A stretch of 64,000 nucleotides of DNA from Crossiella sp. S99.2 (GTDB lineage: Bacteria > Actinomycetota > Actinomycetes > Mycobacteriales > Pseudonocardiaceae). The first letter of the stretch is position 1. Each line of letters begins with the position of its first letter. Location of the stretch: contig NZ_JALMDK010000024.1 of NCBI RefSeq assembly GCF_023094165.1, positions 34,160 through 98,159 of the forward strand, in the 5' to 3' direction. Shown here piece after piece: positions 49,064-58,036 of the stretch. The position numbers and the translations under genes are program-made. The notes below the pieces were generated by a model, which was given only the letters and a program-made list of their open reading frames with translations, searched no databases and had not been told where the DNA came from.

Positions 49064-51235
49064 TCAGCCCACCCGGACGTAGTCCAGCTCGACCTTCCCG
49101 GCCGCCACACTCGGATCGATCCGCAACTGCTTGATCCGTCCCCGCCACTTCGGATGCGCGCCCAGATCCAGCCGGTGCACCTCGAAGGTGCGCTCGGTCG
49201 CCGCGACCCGCAGGGTGACCTGCTTGTCCTCCGACCAGGTCCGGTCGTCCTCGGTGATGAAGTAGATCTGTGCGGCCGTGCCCCGGGTGCCGTTGCGCAG
49301 CCGCAGTTCCACGAATCGCTGACTCGCCGCGTCCAGGCCGAGGTTGTCCGGGGAGAACAGGAACGGGTCGTTCCCGGCGGACTCCATGGTCAGCACCCCG
49401 TCCCGCACCGACCCGGTCAGCTGGTGCCACAACCGCCAGCCCTCGGTGTCCTGGTCGAACCGCCACCAGCGCGAGGGCTCAGCGAGGTAACCGAGCGCGG
49501 GCGCCCAGCTGGTCCGGTCGGCCGTGCTCGACCCGTCCGGGTTGACCTCGAACCGCAGCACGTCACCCGGCGCCACCACCAGCCGGTCCGCGTTCAGCTC
49601 CACCCCGTGCAGGTCCGCCGGCCCGACCTGCCGCTGCACCAGCTCCCGGCCGTTGACGGTGAGCCGCACCCGCACGCCGTCCCCACCGGCCTCGGCCTTC
49701 AGCGCCCGGCTGCGCAGGCTGATCGTGCCCGCCTTCGGCGCGGTCCAGGTGCGTGCGGTCCAGCAGCCCGCGCAGTCCGGCGGGGTCTGGGTGAACCGTT
49801 CCACCGCGGCCCCGCCCGTCCCGCGATATTGCCCGCTGACCTGGTCAAAGGGCAGTTCGCGCCAGGTCGACCCGTCCGCGCTCTGCTGGTAGGACCAGCC
49901 GTCCCGTGAGGTCGCGGCGAAGGCGGACGGGGCGTGGAAGGAATCGCCGATCGAGTGCAGTTCGACGTTGTCCCTGATGTCGAACCCGTCGAAGTTCCCG
50001 CCATCGGCGCTGCGGGTGAACCCGGTCGGCTCGTGGAAGAGGTTGCCGCGGATGGTCCCGGTCGGCCTGATCATGTGGTGGATCCGGGCGATCCCACCCA
50101 GGTGCGCCGGCTGGTTCGCCTTGGCGTTGTCCAGGAACAGGTTGCCGGAGATCTCGTGCCCGCGGCTGTGATCGGCCGGGCCGTGGATGGCCAGATACTC
50201 CACCCCTGGACCGGCGTTCGAGGCGATCAGGTTGTTCTGCAGCCGCACCGAATCGGTGACGATCTCGTGGTCGAAGCCGGTCTGGTCCGGCGAACCGGTG
50301 TCCGGCACCTCGGCCACGATCGAGTTCAGGAACCGGATGTCCAGGACCCGGCCCAGGAACACCGCCGCCGTCCCGGACGGGATCGGGCAGCCCGCCTCAC
50401 GCCGCAACACCGAGTTCAGCACCACGACCTGCCGCAGGTTCACCAGCCGCAGGCTGTCGTGGCAGCCCTGGCCCGCACCGGCGTCGTCGTGCAGGTTCAG
50501 CCCGTCCAGCACCACGTTGCGCACCAGGCTGTTGCCGTCGTGTCCGTCCGAACCGGACTGGCCGTTGCACCAGTCGAAGGAGACGCTGCCCAGGTTCCGG
50601 GTGCCCTCGATGTTGCGGATCAGCACGTCCTTCAGCGCGTACTCCGCCGCGGTGAACCTCAGCGCCGGACCGGTGATCGCGATCCCGGCCGAGCTGAAGA
50701 TCCCGTCACTGTCCTTGCACGGCCACGGCTGGGTCAGCACACCCGAGATGTCGTGCACGAAGATGTCGCTGATGGTCAGGCCCTCGTTGCCCAGCTGGTC
50801 GAAGTAGGCCACGATGCCCGCGCCCGCGTGGCTGACCTCCAGGTTGCCGACCCGCCAGTGCGAGGGGTTCGCCAGCCGCACACCCCGGTCCGCAGGCCGG
50901 CCGTCCCGCCGGATGTGCGGCCGCGGCCCGCTGCCGTAGGCGTCGAGCACCACCGGATCCGTCGCGGTGCCCTTGCCCCGCAGGTTCAGCTGCTGGTTCC
51001 ACCGCGCGCCCCTGGCCAGCAGGATCCGGTCGCCCGGCCCGTACTCGCGCGCGTTGACCGGGGTGAAATCACACCACGGGGTGGCGATCTGCTGACCCGG
51101 ACCGGTGTTGCTGCACCCCGGCCGGTTGTCCACGTAATAGGTGCTCCCCGGCGCGGCCACCGCCACCCCGGCCAGCCCGCCACCGGCGACCAGCGCCACG
51201 GTCAATGCCACCAACAGCGACTTACGTCGTCTCAT
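49064..51235 (-). CDS. Secreted right-handed parallel beta-helix protein
   Basis: 723 residues. The signal peptide (SLLVALTVALVAGGGLAGVA ending VAAPG) is followed by STYYVDNRPGCSNTGPGQQI and ARWNQQLNLRGKGTATDPVV, the usual opening of Pel/pectate-lyase-like beta-helix proteins. Residues ~100-430 show beta-helix coils (WRVGNLEVSHAGAGI; VRLQNNLIASNAGPGVEYLA). The last ~280 residues look like one or two beta-sandwich carbohydrate-binding modules. Polysaccharide lyase, hydrolase or binding activity is possible; no catalytic set is certain. ATG at 51233-51235 with GGGGAGG upstream. It is divergent from the glycan genes at 51316. Confidence 0.82.
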   Translation of the reverse strand: MRRRKSLLVALTVALVAGGGLAGVAVAAPGSTYYVDNRPGCSNTGPGQQIATPWCDFTPVNAREYGPGDRILLARGARWNQQLNLRGKGTATDPVVLDAYGSGPRPHIRRDGRPADRGVRLANPSHWRVGNLEVSHAGAGIVAYFDQLGNEGLTISDIFVHDISGVLTQPWPCKDSDGIFSSAGIAITGPALRFTAAEYALKDVLIRNIEGTRNLGSVSFDWCNGQSGSDGHDGNSLVRNVVLDGLNLHDDAGAGQGCHDSLRLVNLRQVVVLNSVLRREAGCPIPSGTAAVFLGRVLDIRFLNSIVAEVPDTGSPDQTGFDHEIVTDSVRLQNNLIASNAGPGVEYLAIHGPADHSRGHEISGNLFLDNAKANQPAHLGGIARIHHMIRPTGTIRGNLFHEPTGFTRSADGGNFDGFDIRDNVELHSIGDSFHAPSAFAATSRDGWSYQQSADGSTWRELPFDQVSGQYRGTGGAAVERFTQTPPDCAGCWTARTWTAPKAGTISLRSRALKAEAGGDGVRVRLTVNGRELVQRQVGPADLHGVELNADRLVVAPGDVLRFEVNPDGSSTADRTSWAPALGYLAEPSRWWRFDQDTEGWRLWHQLTGSVRDGVLTMESAGNDPFLFSPDNLGLDAASQRFVELRLRNGTRGTAAQIYFITEDDRTWSEDKQVTLRVAATERTFEVHRLDLGAHPKWRGRIKQLRIDPSVAAGKVELDYVRVG

Positions 51236-51315
51236 CGGACCTCCCCTGTCCCGGTCCGGGAGGGTAGTTGCCGGTTCGCCCGGCTGCCCGGCACAACTCG
51301 GATAAAGTGCGGGAC

Positions 51316-52713
51316 GTGCAGGAGCCCACGTCGCCAACGATCGGTGCGCTTGCGGTGTGGAGCAGCTCCGACCTCCCGGGGCTCGGCGACCAACTGCTGC
51401 CCCGGCTCACCGAGTACCACCTGTCCACCCGGCTGCCCGACTGGCGGATCTCCTTCCACGCCCCCTTCGGCTGGACCCGCCCGCTGCGCACCGACGGCGG
51501 ACTGGTGGCCGAACCGCTCGGCGAGTACCGGCCGCGCCGCGTCTCCGCGCTGGCCGCCGCCGATCTCACCGTGATCACCCCGGCCTTCCCGCTCGGCGCC
51601 GACCTGACCGGTCTCTACGGCGCTCCGGTGCCCGGCGCGGAGTTCTTCACCCACGCCCTCGGTGAGCACCCGGTGCTGGTCAGCGCGGTGCGCGTGGCCG
51701 AGAAGCCCAGCGCGCAACTGATCTCGGCCTTCGCCGGTCAGCCCTACCCGTCGGTGCGGGACATCCGGTCCAGGGACCGGCTCGCCGACGCCGGGCTGCA
51801 ATGGGACGTCGCCGTGGTGCCGCACCCGGCACTGCTGGCCGACAGCCTGGTCAGTCCGGGCGCGCTGGCCACCCGGCAGGGCGATCTGCGCAAGCTGCGC
51901 ATCCTGCCCGCCGAGGGCAGCTACCTGGTCCTGCAACTCACCCCCGACCTGGCAGGCGAGCTGGCCGCGCTGCCCGCGGTGCTGGAGAAGATCCAGGACT
52001 TCCTGGCCATCGAGCACATCGTGCTGCTGCCCACCGGCCCGGACGCGCCCGCCCTCGACGGTCACCGGCTGCCCGCCGACCTGGTCCTGGAGGACCGGAT
52101 CGCGGTGCTGGCCGGGGCGAGCCTGGTGGTCGCCGCAGACGAGCACGCCGCCGCGGCCGCGGCCGGTCTGGACCGCCGCTGGGTGCTGCTGGACCCCACC
52201 GGCGAACAGCGCTGGCCGGTGCTGGAGTTCGGCGCCACCAAGCAGATCGCGGACCGGGCGAACAAGCTGATGGACGCGGTGCACGCCGCGCTCAAACCGG
52301 TCGCCTCCCGGCGGCAGGCGGTGATCGAGCACTTCGACGCCATCGCCGAAACCGCCCAGCGCGCCGCCGCCGGCCGGGCGCCGACCCGCGACCTCGCCGC
52401 GGAGAACCGCGCGCTGCGCGCGGCCAACGCCGCCCTGCGCGAACGGATGTTCATCGAACGCCAGCGCCTGGTCGAACAGCTCACCAACAGCTGGCAGGAC
52501 AGCGAACCGGACGCGGACCTGGAGTCCTTGCGCGCCGAACTCGCCGAGGAACGCAGGCTGCACGCCGAACTCGCCGAGCGGCACCGCGCGCTGGCCGCCG
52601 AGATCGACCGGCTGGCCGCCGACAGCAAGGAACTCACCGCACTGCGCAACACCAAACTCATGCGCTGGGCCCAGCCGGCCAGGGACGCCTACGGAAAGCT
52701 CCGCAAGCCGTGA
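51316..52713 (+). CDS. Pyruvyltransferase-like protein with C-terminal coiled coil
   Basis: 465 residues. The N-terminal ~350 residues begin IGALAVWSSSDLPGLGDQLL and include ADLTVITPAFPLGADL, VLVSAVRVAEKPSAQL, SVRDIRSRDRL and IVLLPTGPD, an arrangement that resembles the polysaccharide pyruvyl transferase fold. I cannot confirm its active site. Residues ~365-450 are a strong coiled coil (AENRALRAANAALRERMFIE; LRAELAEERRLHAELAERHR), ending in NTKLMRWAQPARDAYGKLRK, a tail often seen in glycosyltransferase proteins. GTG start at 51316. Its stop overlaps the GT gene (GTGA). Confidence 0.65.
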   Translation: MQEPTSPTIGALAVWSSSDLPGLGDQLLPRLTEYHLSTRLPDWRISFHAPFGWTRPLRTDGGLVAEPLGEYRPRRVSALAAADLTVITPAFPLGADLTGLYGAPVPGAEFFTHALGEHPVLVSAVRVAEKPSAQLISAFAGQPYPSVRDIRSRDRLADAGLQWDVAVVPHPALLADSLVSPGALATRQGDLRKLRILPAEGSYLVLQLTPDLAGELAALPAVLEKIQDFLAIEHIVLLPTGPDAPALDGHRLPADLVLEDRIAVLAGASLVVAADEHAAAAAAGLDRRWVLLDPTGEQRWPVLEFGATKQIADRANKLMDAVHAALKPVASRRQAVIEHFDAIAETAQRAAAGRAPTRDLAAENRALRAANAALRERMFIERQRLVEQLTNSWQDSEPDADLESLRAELAEERRLHAELAERHRALAAEIDRLAADSKELTALRNTKLMRWAQPARDAYGKLRKP

Positions 52714-54623
52714 CCGCCATCCCCAGGGTCACCTTCGTGCTGGTCAGCTACAACGGCAAGGACATGCTGACCAGCTGCCTGGACACCCTCGCCGAGCACA
52801 CTCCCGGCCCGTACGAGGTCGTGGTGGTCGACAGCGCCTCCCCCGACGGCACCGGCGAATGGCTCGAAGCCAACCTGACCGGCGCGACCGTGTTGCGGAT
52901 GCCGGAGAACCTGGGCTTCGGTGCGGGCTGCAACCTGGGCGTCCAGCACGCCCGCACCGAACTCATCTGCTTCCTCAACGCCGACGTCGAGGTCACCCCC
53001 GGCTGGTTCGAGCCGCTGCTCGCCCGCCTGGACGCCACCCCGGCAGCTGCCGCGGTCGGCTCGGTGCTGGTCTTCCCGGACGGCCGCCTGCAGGAAGCGG
53101 GCAGCGTCATCGGCGGCGACGGCTGGAGCCGCGGCTGGGGCGACGGCGACGTTGACCTCTCCCCGCTGTACCCGCGCTCGGCCGACTACTCCTCGGCCGC
53201 CTGCCTGCTCATGCGACGGCGCGCGTTCTGGGAGACCGGCGGTTTCTCCCCCGAGTTCCACATCGCCTACTTCGAGGACACCGACCTCCAGTTCCACCTG
53301 CGCTCACTGGGCTGGCAGATCTGGGTCGAACCCGCCTCCCAGGTCCGGCACATCCGGCACGGCAGCAGCACCACCCCGCGTGCGATCGAGCTGTCCACCA
53401 TCAACCACGAGGTTTTCGTCCGCCGCTGGCCGGAAGCCCTGGCCACACGACCGCCCGCGGTCGGCGTGCACGAACACCCGCACCGCCTGTGGTGGCTACG
53501 CGACCAGCAAGCGCCCTACCGGGTCCTGCTCACCGCCGACCAGGTCCCCGACCCCAGCCAAGGCCAAGGCGCCCAACGAGCCTGGGCGGTCATCCAGTAC
53601 TGGCGCCAGGCCAACCCCGAGGCCGCGATCACCGTCCTGGCCACCCACGGCGAGGCCACCGCCCTGCGCGTCACCGGCGTCGAAGTGTCCATTGTGGACA
53701 ATCCAACCGCCTGGGGCCGCGACCGCGCCGGACTCTACGACGTCATCGTCGCCCTCTCCGCCCGCGGCTTCCCGCTGGCCGAGGAAGTCGCCAGGACCCA
53801 GCCGCAGGCCATCCGGCTGTTCGACACCCAGACCTTCCAGCACCGCGAAGCCGAACGCCGCTTCTCCGTGCTCCCCGACGCCTCCGCTCGCCGCCACTGC
53901 GCCACCGAGGCCGCTACCTGGCGCGAAGCCGAACAGAAAGCCCTGACCTGGGCCGAACTCAGCACCGTCGGCGGCACCGCCGAACTCGACTGGGCCACCC
54001 GCCACGCCCCCCAGGCCACCCTGCGCCTGGCCCCGTACCCGGTGCACCCCACCCCGGCCCCCGCGGGCCCGGACCGCCGCGAGGGCCTGCTCTTCTACGG
54101 CGCCTTCGCCGCCACCGCCACCTCCAATGAGGTGGCCGCGCGCACCCTGATCACCGAGGTCCTGCCCCTGCTGGATGCCCCCCGCCTGCGCATCATCGGC
54201 GCACACGCCCCGGCCGCCCTGCGTGCCCCCGGCGTGGACGTCATCGGCTGGGTCCCCGACCCCGCCCCCTACCTGTGCACCGCCCGAGTCCTGGTCAACC
54301 CGGCCGTCAGCGGCGCGGGCACCCAGACCAAACTCCTGGACGCCATGGCCCACGGCCTGCCCTTCGTCACCACGGCCCTGGGCGCCGAAGGCATTCCACT
54401 CGGCGACCTGCGCGGACACCTGATCGCCGAGTCCCCGGCCGAACTCGCCGAACTGACCCAGCGCCTGCTCGACGACGACGCCAAGTGGACCGCCATCCAG
54501 GCCACCCTGCTGGAACTGGCCGCCACCCACTTCACCGAAGCGCGGTTCGGCAACGCGATGGCCGAGGTCCTCATCCACTGCGGCATCGCCCCACCCACCA
54601 GGACCTACGCCTGCGCCCGCTAG
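52710..54623 (+). CDS. Two-domain glycosyltransferase: GT2 followed by GT-B domain
   Basis: 637 residues from the GTG at 52710. Residues 1-270 are a rhamnosyl-type GT2 domain: VTFVLVSYNGKDMLTSCLDT, VVVDSASPDGT, MPENLGFGAGCNLGV, CFLNADVEVTPGW and AYFEDTDLQFHLRSLGW. Residues ~285-637 form a GT-B-like domain ending GAGTQTKLLDAMAHGLPFVT, with a glycine-rich nucleotide site and the usual E-rich loop (AEGIPLGDL). It should add two sugars or one sugar by two steps to a cell-surface glycan. The longer open frame upstream is a shadow. Coupled to the pyruvyltransferase-like gene; convergent 4-bp overlap with the next gene. Confidence 0.88.
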   Translation: MTAIPRVTFVLVSYNGKDMLTSCLDTLAEHTPGPYEVVVVDSASPDGTGEWLEANLTGATVLRMPENLGFGAGCNLGVQHARTELICFLNADVEVTPGWFEPLLARLDATPAAAAVGSVLVFPDGRLQEAGSVIGGDGWSRGWGDGDVDLSPLYPRSADYSSAACLLMRRRAFWETGGFSPEFHIAYFEDTDLQFHLRSLGWQIWVEPASQVRHIRHGSSTTPRAIELSTINHEVFVRRWPEALATRPPAVGVHEHPHRLWWLRDQQAPYRVLLTADQVPDPSQGQGAQRAWAVIQYWRQANPEAAITVLATHGEATALRVTGVEVSIVDNPTAWGRDRAGLYDVIVALSARGFPLAEEVARTQPQAIRLFDTQTFQHREAERRFSVLPDASARRHCATEAATWREAEQKALTWAELSTVGGTAELDWATRHAPQATLRLAPYPVHPTPAPAGPDRREGLLFYGAFAATATSNEVAARTLITEVLPLLDAPRLRIIGAHAPAALRAPGVDVIGWVPDPAPYLCTARVLVNPAVSGAGTQTKLLDAMAHGLPFVTTALGAEGIPLGDLRGHLIAESPAELAELTQRLLDDDAKWTAIQATLLELAATHFTEARFGNAMAEVLIHCGIAPPTRTYACAR

Positions 54624-57600
54624 TCCAGTGGTGGCACGGTCCGCTCCGGCATCCGCCGCCGCGCCCGCCGCAACGCATGCCACCGCAACGCCGCGGTCAG
54701 GAAATACCGCTCCGTCCCACCGGTCTCCGGCCGCTTCCCATTGCGCGCCGCCAGCTCCACCAGCACCGACAACTGCCGCTCCACCCCGGCCAGCTTCACC
54801 AGTTCACCGCGATCCGCCGCAGCCAGCCGATCCCCGTTGCGCGCCAGCAACACCGCCGCGAACTGCGCGATCCGCCGCAGCTCGTGCTCCACGACGTGCT
54901 CCAGCTCCTCCCGCCGCTGCGGCGTCAGCCCGCGCTCGATGCCCAGACTCAGCTCGGCCAGTCCCACCGGTCCCGGCAGACCCGAGGTCCACCACGGCAG
55001 CATCCACCCGCTGACGTTCTCTCCGTGCTGCCGGTAGGACTGCAACGGTCGGTCCACAAAGGACAGTGCGCCGACCGACAACGCCGTCGCCGCGATCCAC
55101 TGGTCGTGATAGGCCGTCGGCGTGCCCGGTGGGAACGGCAACACCCGCTCCCGCACCAGGTCCGCCCGGACCAGCGAGGCCGCCCCGGTCACCGTGTTCA
55201 GCATCAGCAGCGCGTCCAGCTCGCGCCACTGGTTGCGCCGCTTGTCCCACGAAGTCTTGGCGATCAGCTTGCCGTCATCGTCGATCAGCCGCATATCGCA
55301 GTACACGAGCTGCACCTTGGGATCGGCCAGCCGCTCCAGCTGCACCGCGAGCTTGTCCGGATCCCACACATCGTCCTGATCCGACAACGCGATCGCGTCC
55401 GCGTCCAACGGCGCCAGCCGCAACGCGCGCTCGAAGTTCCGGTAGAAGCCCACGTTCCGTTCGTGCTCGACGACAACGAACCGCGGATCGCCCTCGGTCA
55501 GTTCGGCCAGCACACTCCGCGCCGCCGGATCCGTGCCGTCGTCGGAGATCACGCACACCCAGTTGTCATGGGTCTGCTTGCGAATCGAATCCAGCTGCTC
55601 GGCCAGGAACCGCCGCTCCGGGTGGTAGGTCGCCAGGCAGATCGCCACCCGCGGACCCGTACCCGGCCACTCCACCCGCACCGGCCGGATCCCCACCTCG
55701 GCCCTGGTCCGCAGGCCCGGCAGCGCCCGGTGCAACCGCGTGCCGTCGCTGAGGTCGACGATCAGCTCCAGCGGCAGGTCATGCCGGGTCGGCCCGGCGG
55801 GCAACGGAATCCGCGCCCGGAACCCACTGCCTTCCGGCACATGCCACCCGGCCGCGCCCAGCTCCCGGCGCACCACCGGCCGGTGGTAACCCAGGTTCGC
55901 CGGGCACATCCGCCCGTCAGCCTTGATCCACACCGCCCGCACCGGCAGGTCCGCGTGCACCGCCCAGCCGGCCAGATCCACCACCTGACCACGCCCGATG
56001 TGCACCGGCTCGCCCGGCACGTCCACCGCGAACCGCAGCCCGGCTTCCCGCGCCGCGCCCTCGCGCACTCGCAACCGCCTGGCCAGCAACGGGGTCAGCG
56101 CGGGCGCGTACCGGCTGGCCCGCCGCAACACGCTGTCCGGCTCGGCCCCGCCCCGGCCCAGCAGCAGATCCCGCATACCCCTGGCCGCCCGCGCCGCCGG
56201 CCACACGTACCGGTGCCCGGCCCGCACCAGCGAAGACCCCTCCAGCGCGTCCAGCCGTGCCCGGGTCCGGGCCAGCCGGTCCCGCAGCTGCTGACTGGCG
56301 CCGGCCTGCCCGGCCGCATCCGCCCGCGCCGCGTCCGCCTCCGCGCGCACCTGCTCGAAATCCTCGGTCGCCTCGGCCAGCCCGGCGAACGCGCTGCCCA
56401 CCCGGTTGTCCAGTTCGACCAGCTCGTCCTGGGTGCGCGCCAGCTCCTGCCGCAGCGACTCCCGCTCGGCGTCCGCGGCCCGCAAGGCCTCTTCGGCCGC
56501 CTGGTGCTCCTTGGTCAGCTCCGCCCGCAGCTCCTCGGCCTGCGCCCTCGCCTGGGTCAGCTCGGCCTGCCGGTGCGCGATCTGCTGGCGCAGCGCCTCC
56601 ACATCGGTCCACAGCGAGCGGGCCGTCTTTTCCGCCTGCTCCTTGGCCGCTAGCGCCCGGCCCACCTCGCCCAGCCCCGGCGGCAACTCCCACACCCGCG
56701 GCCGGCCCGGCAGCACCGCGTCCGCCTCCAGCGTCGCCAGCACCTGATCCCGCGGCGCCCCCGACACCAGCTCCTGCAACGACGCCTCGGCCGAGGTCAG
56801 CTCGACCCATCGCTGCCGCGCCGGACCACCCAGTCCGCACAGATCAGCCAGCCGGAACAACAACTTCTGCAGATTCGTCTCCGCGGGCCACGGATGCGGC
56901 GCCCCGGAATCCCGCAGCTCCCTGGCGAACTCGCGCAGCCCGCGCAACAACGCCAGCTCCGCGTCCACCCCCGACCCGGCCTCCCACTCCAGGTCGATCC
57001 GGCGCACCTCCCGGTCCGGACTCAGCACCAGGTTCCCCGGGTGCACGTCCAGGCAGTCCGGCGGCAGCACCGGCACCCCGACCCGGCCCGGCAGGAACGG
57101 ATGCCGCAGGTCCTCGGCGGACAAGGGCCGCGCCTGGGCCAGACAGGTCCGGCACCACAGACCCAGCAGCCCGCCTGCCCGGTCCAGATCACCGGCGGCC
57201 AGCGCGGCCAGCAACTCGGTGTCCAGGCACCGCCCCGGCAACCACGGCTCGGCAGGCACCACCCGCTGCCGCAACCAGCCCTCGGTGTTGTCGGTGCCCT
57301 CGATCGTCTCCAGCACCAGGTCCGCGCTCAACCGGCGGGCCCGCTGCCACCGCGGCTGCCTGCTCGGGTTCACCAGCCAGGCCAGCCCCGGCGCGGCCAC
57401 CCTGGCCACCGCCTCCGGCGTCCGCCCGGCCACCACCAGGAACGCGGGCGCCACCGCCGCCGCGAAACCCTCGGCCAGCGCCAACTGGTGCAACCGCCGG
57501 CCAGGCGCCGCCGCCAGCTGCTCGTCCGCGGCGCCCAGCAACGGATCCCGCACCAGCTTGTCGACCAGCTCCAGCCGGTCCTCCCGCTCGAACACCGCGC

Positions 57601-58036
57601 CGTCCACCAGCACCCGCGGCCGCACGTGGTCCGGATAGCACAGCAACCAGCGCTGCGCGGTCAGCCCGGCCCCGTCCAGCAACCCGGCCAGCACCCGGCG
57701 GCTCCAGGTCCGCGGCCCCGGACGGCCCGGATAGTCCGCCGCGCCCAGCCACATCCGCTCCCGCACCGGATCGGCCTTGCCCAGCAGCTGACCCAGCCCG
57801 AGCTGGTTGTGCACCGCCAGCACCAGCACGCCCTCGGCCGCCAACTGCCCGGCCACCTGGCCGAGCAGCCCGGCCGGAGCCGCGGTGTGCTCCAGCGAAC
57901 CGTCCAGCAACGCCAGATCGAACGGCCCGCCCTCGGCCAGCCCCTCCGGGCCGACCTGCACCAGCCGCGCCTCCGCGGTCAGCCGCAGCGGGGCCAGCAG
58001 CCCGCGCCACAGCACTTCGTTGTCCCCGCTCACCAC
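54620..58036 (-). CDS. Methyltransferase-like/kinase-like/coiled-coil/GT2 multidomain protein (WbdD-like architecture)
   Basis: 1138 residues. Residues ~20-150 match the later half of a class I SAM methyltransferase (PFDLALLDGSLEHTAAPAGL; LVLAVHNQLGLGQLLG), but the N-terminal glycine-rich SAM motif is absent. Residues ~180-360 are kinase-like, with the catalytic loop CLDVHPGNLVLS (Asp330, Asn335) and metal Asp348 (RRIDLEWEAG). Residues ~455-600 are a long coiled coil, ~665-780 a beta-rich region, and ~795-1010 a GT2 domain (VAICLATYHPERRFLAEQLD; ALSDQDDVWDPDKL; YHDQW). Methyltransferase-kinase-coiled coil is the order of WbdD, which caps and measures O-antigen chains. GTG start directly after an in-frame TGA. 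Confidence 0.85.
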   Translation of the reverse strand: MVSGDNEVLWRGLLAPLRLTAEARLVQVGPEGLAEGGPFDLALLDGSLEHTAAPAGLLGQVAGQLAAEGVLVLAVHNQLGLGQLLGKADPVRERMWLGAADYPGRPGPRTWSRRVLAGLLDGAGLTAQRWLLCYPDHVRPRVLVDGAVFEREDRLELVDKLVRDPLLGAADEQLAAAPGRRLHQLALAEGFAAAVAPAFLVVAGRTPEAVARVAAPGLAWLVNPSRQPRWQRARRLSADLVLETIEGTDNTEGWLRQRVVPAEPWLPGRCLDTELLAALAAGDLDRAGGLLGLWCRTCLAQARPLSAEDLRHPFLPGRVGVPVLPPDCLDVHPGNLVLSPDREVRRIDLEWEAGSGVDAELALLRGLREFARELRDSGAPHPWPAETNLQKLLFRLADLCGLGGPARQRWVELTSAEASLQELVSGAPRDQVLATLEADAVLPGRPRVWELPPGLGEVGRALAAKEQAEKTARSLWTDVEALRQQIAHRQAELTQARAQAEELRAELTKEHQAAEEALRAADAERESLRQELARTQDELVELDNRVGSAFAGLAEATEDFEQVRAEADAARADAAGQAGASQQLRDRLARTRARLDALEGSSLVRAGHRYVWPAARAARGMRDLLLGRGGAEPDSVLRRASRYAPALTPLLARRLRVREGAAREAGLRFAVDVPGEPVHIGRGQVVDLAGWAVHADLPVRAVWIKADGRMCPANLGYHRPVVRRELGAAGWHVPEGSGFRARIPLPAGPTRHDLPLELIVDLSDGTRLHRALPGLRTRAEVGIRPVRVEWPGTGPRVAICLATYHPERRFLAEQLDSIRKQTHDNWVCVISDDGTDPAARSVLAELTEGDPRFVVVEHERNVGFYRNFERALRLAPLDADAIALSDQDDVWDPDKLAVQLERLADPKVQLVYCDMRLIDDDGKLIAKTSWDKRRNQWRELDALLMLNTVTGAASLVRADLVRERVLPFPPGTPTAYHDQWIAATALSVGALSFVDRPLQSYRQHGENVSGWMLPWWTSGLPGPVGLAELSLGIERGLTPQRREELEHVVEHELRRIAQFAAVLLARNGDRLAAADRGELVKLAGVERQLSVLVELAARNGKRPETGGTERYFLTAALRWHALRRARRRMPERTVPPLD

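Noticed and set aside
51801..52709. Long open frame extending the GT2/GT-B gene upstream by about 300 residues
   Set aside because: The extra residues are Arg/Pro/Gly/Ala-rich shadow sequence over the pyruvyltransferase-like gene; the GTG at 52710 gives a normal GT2 start.
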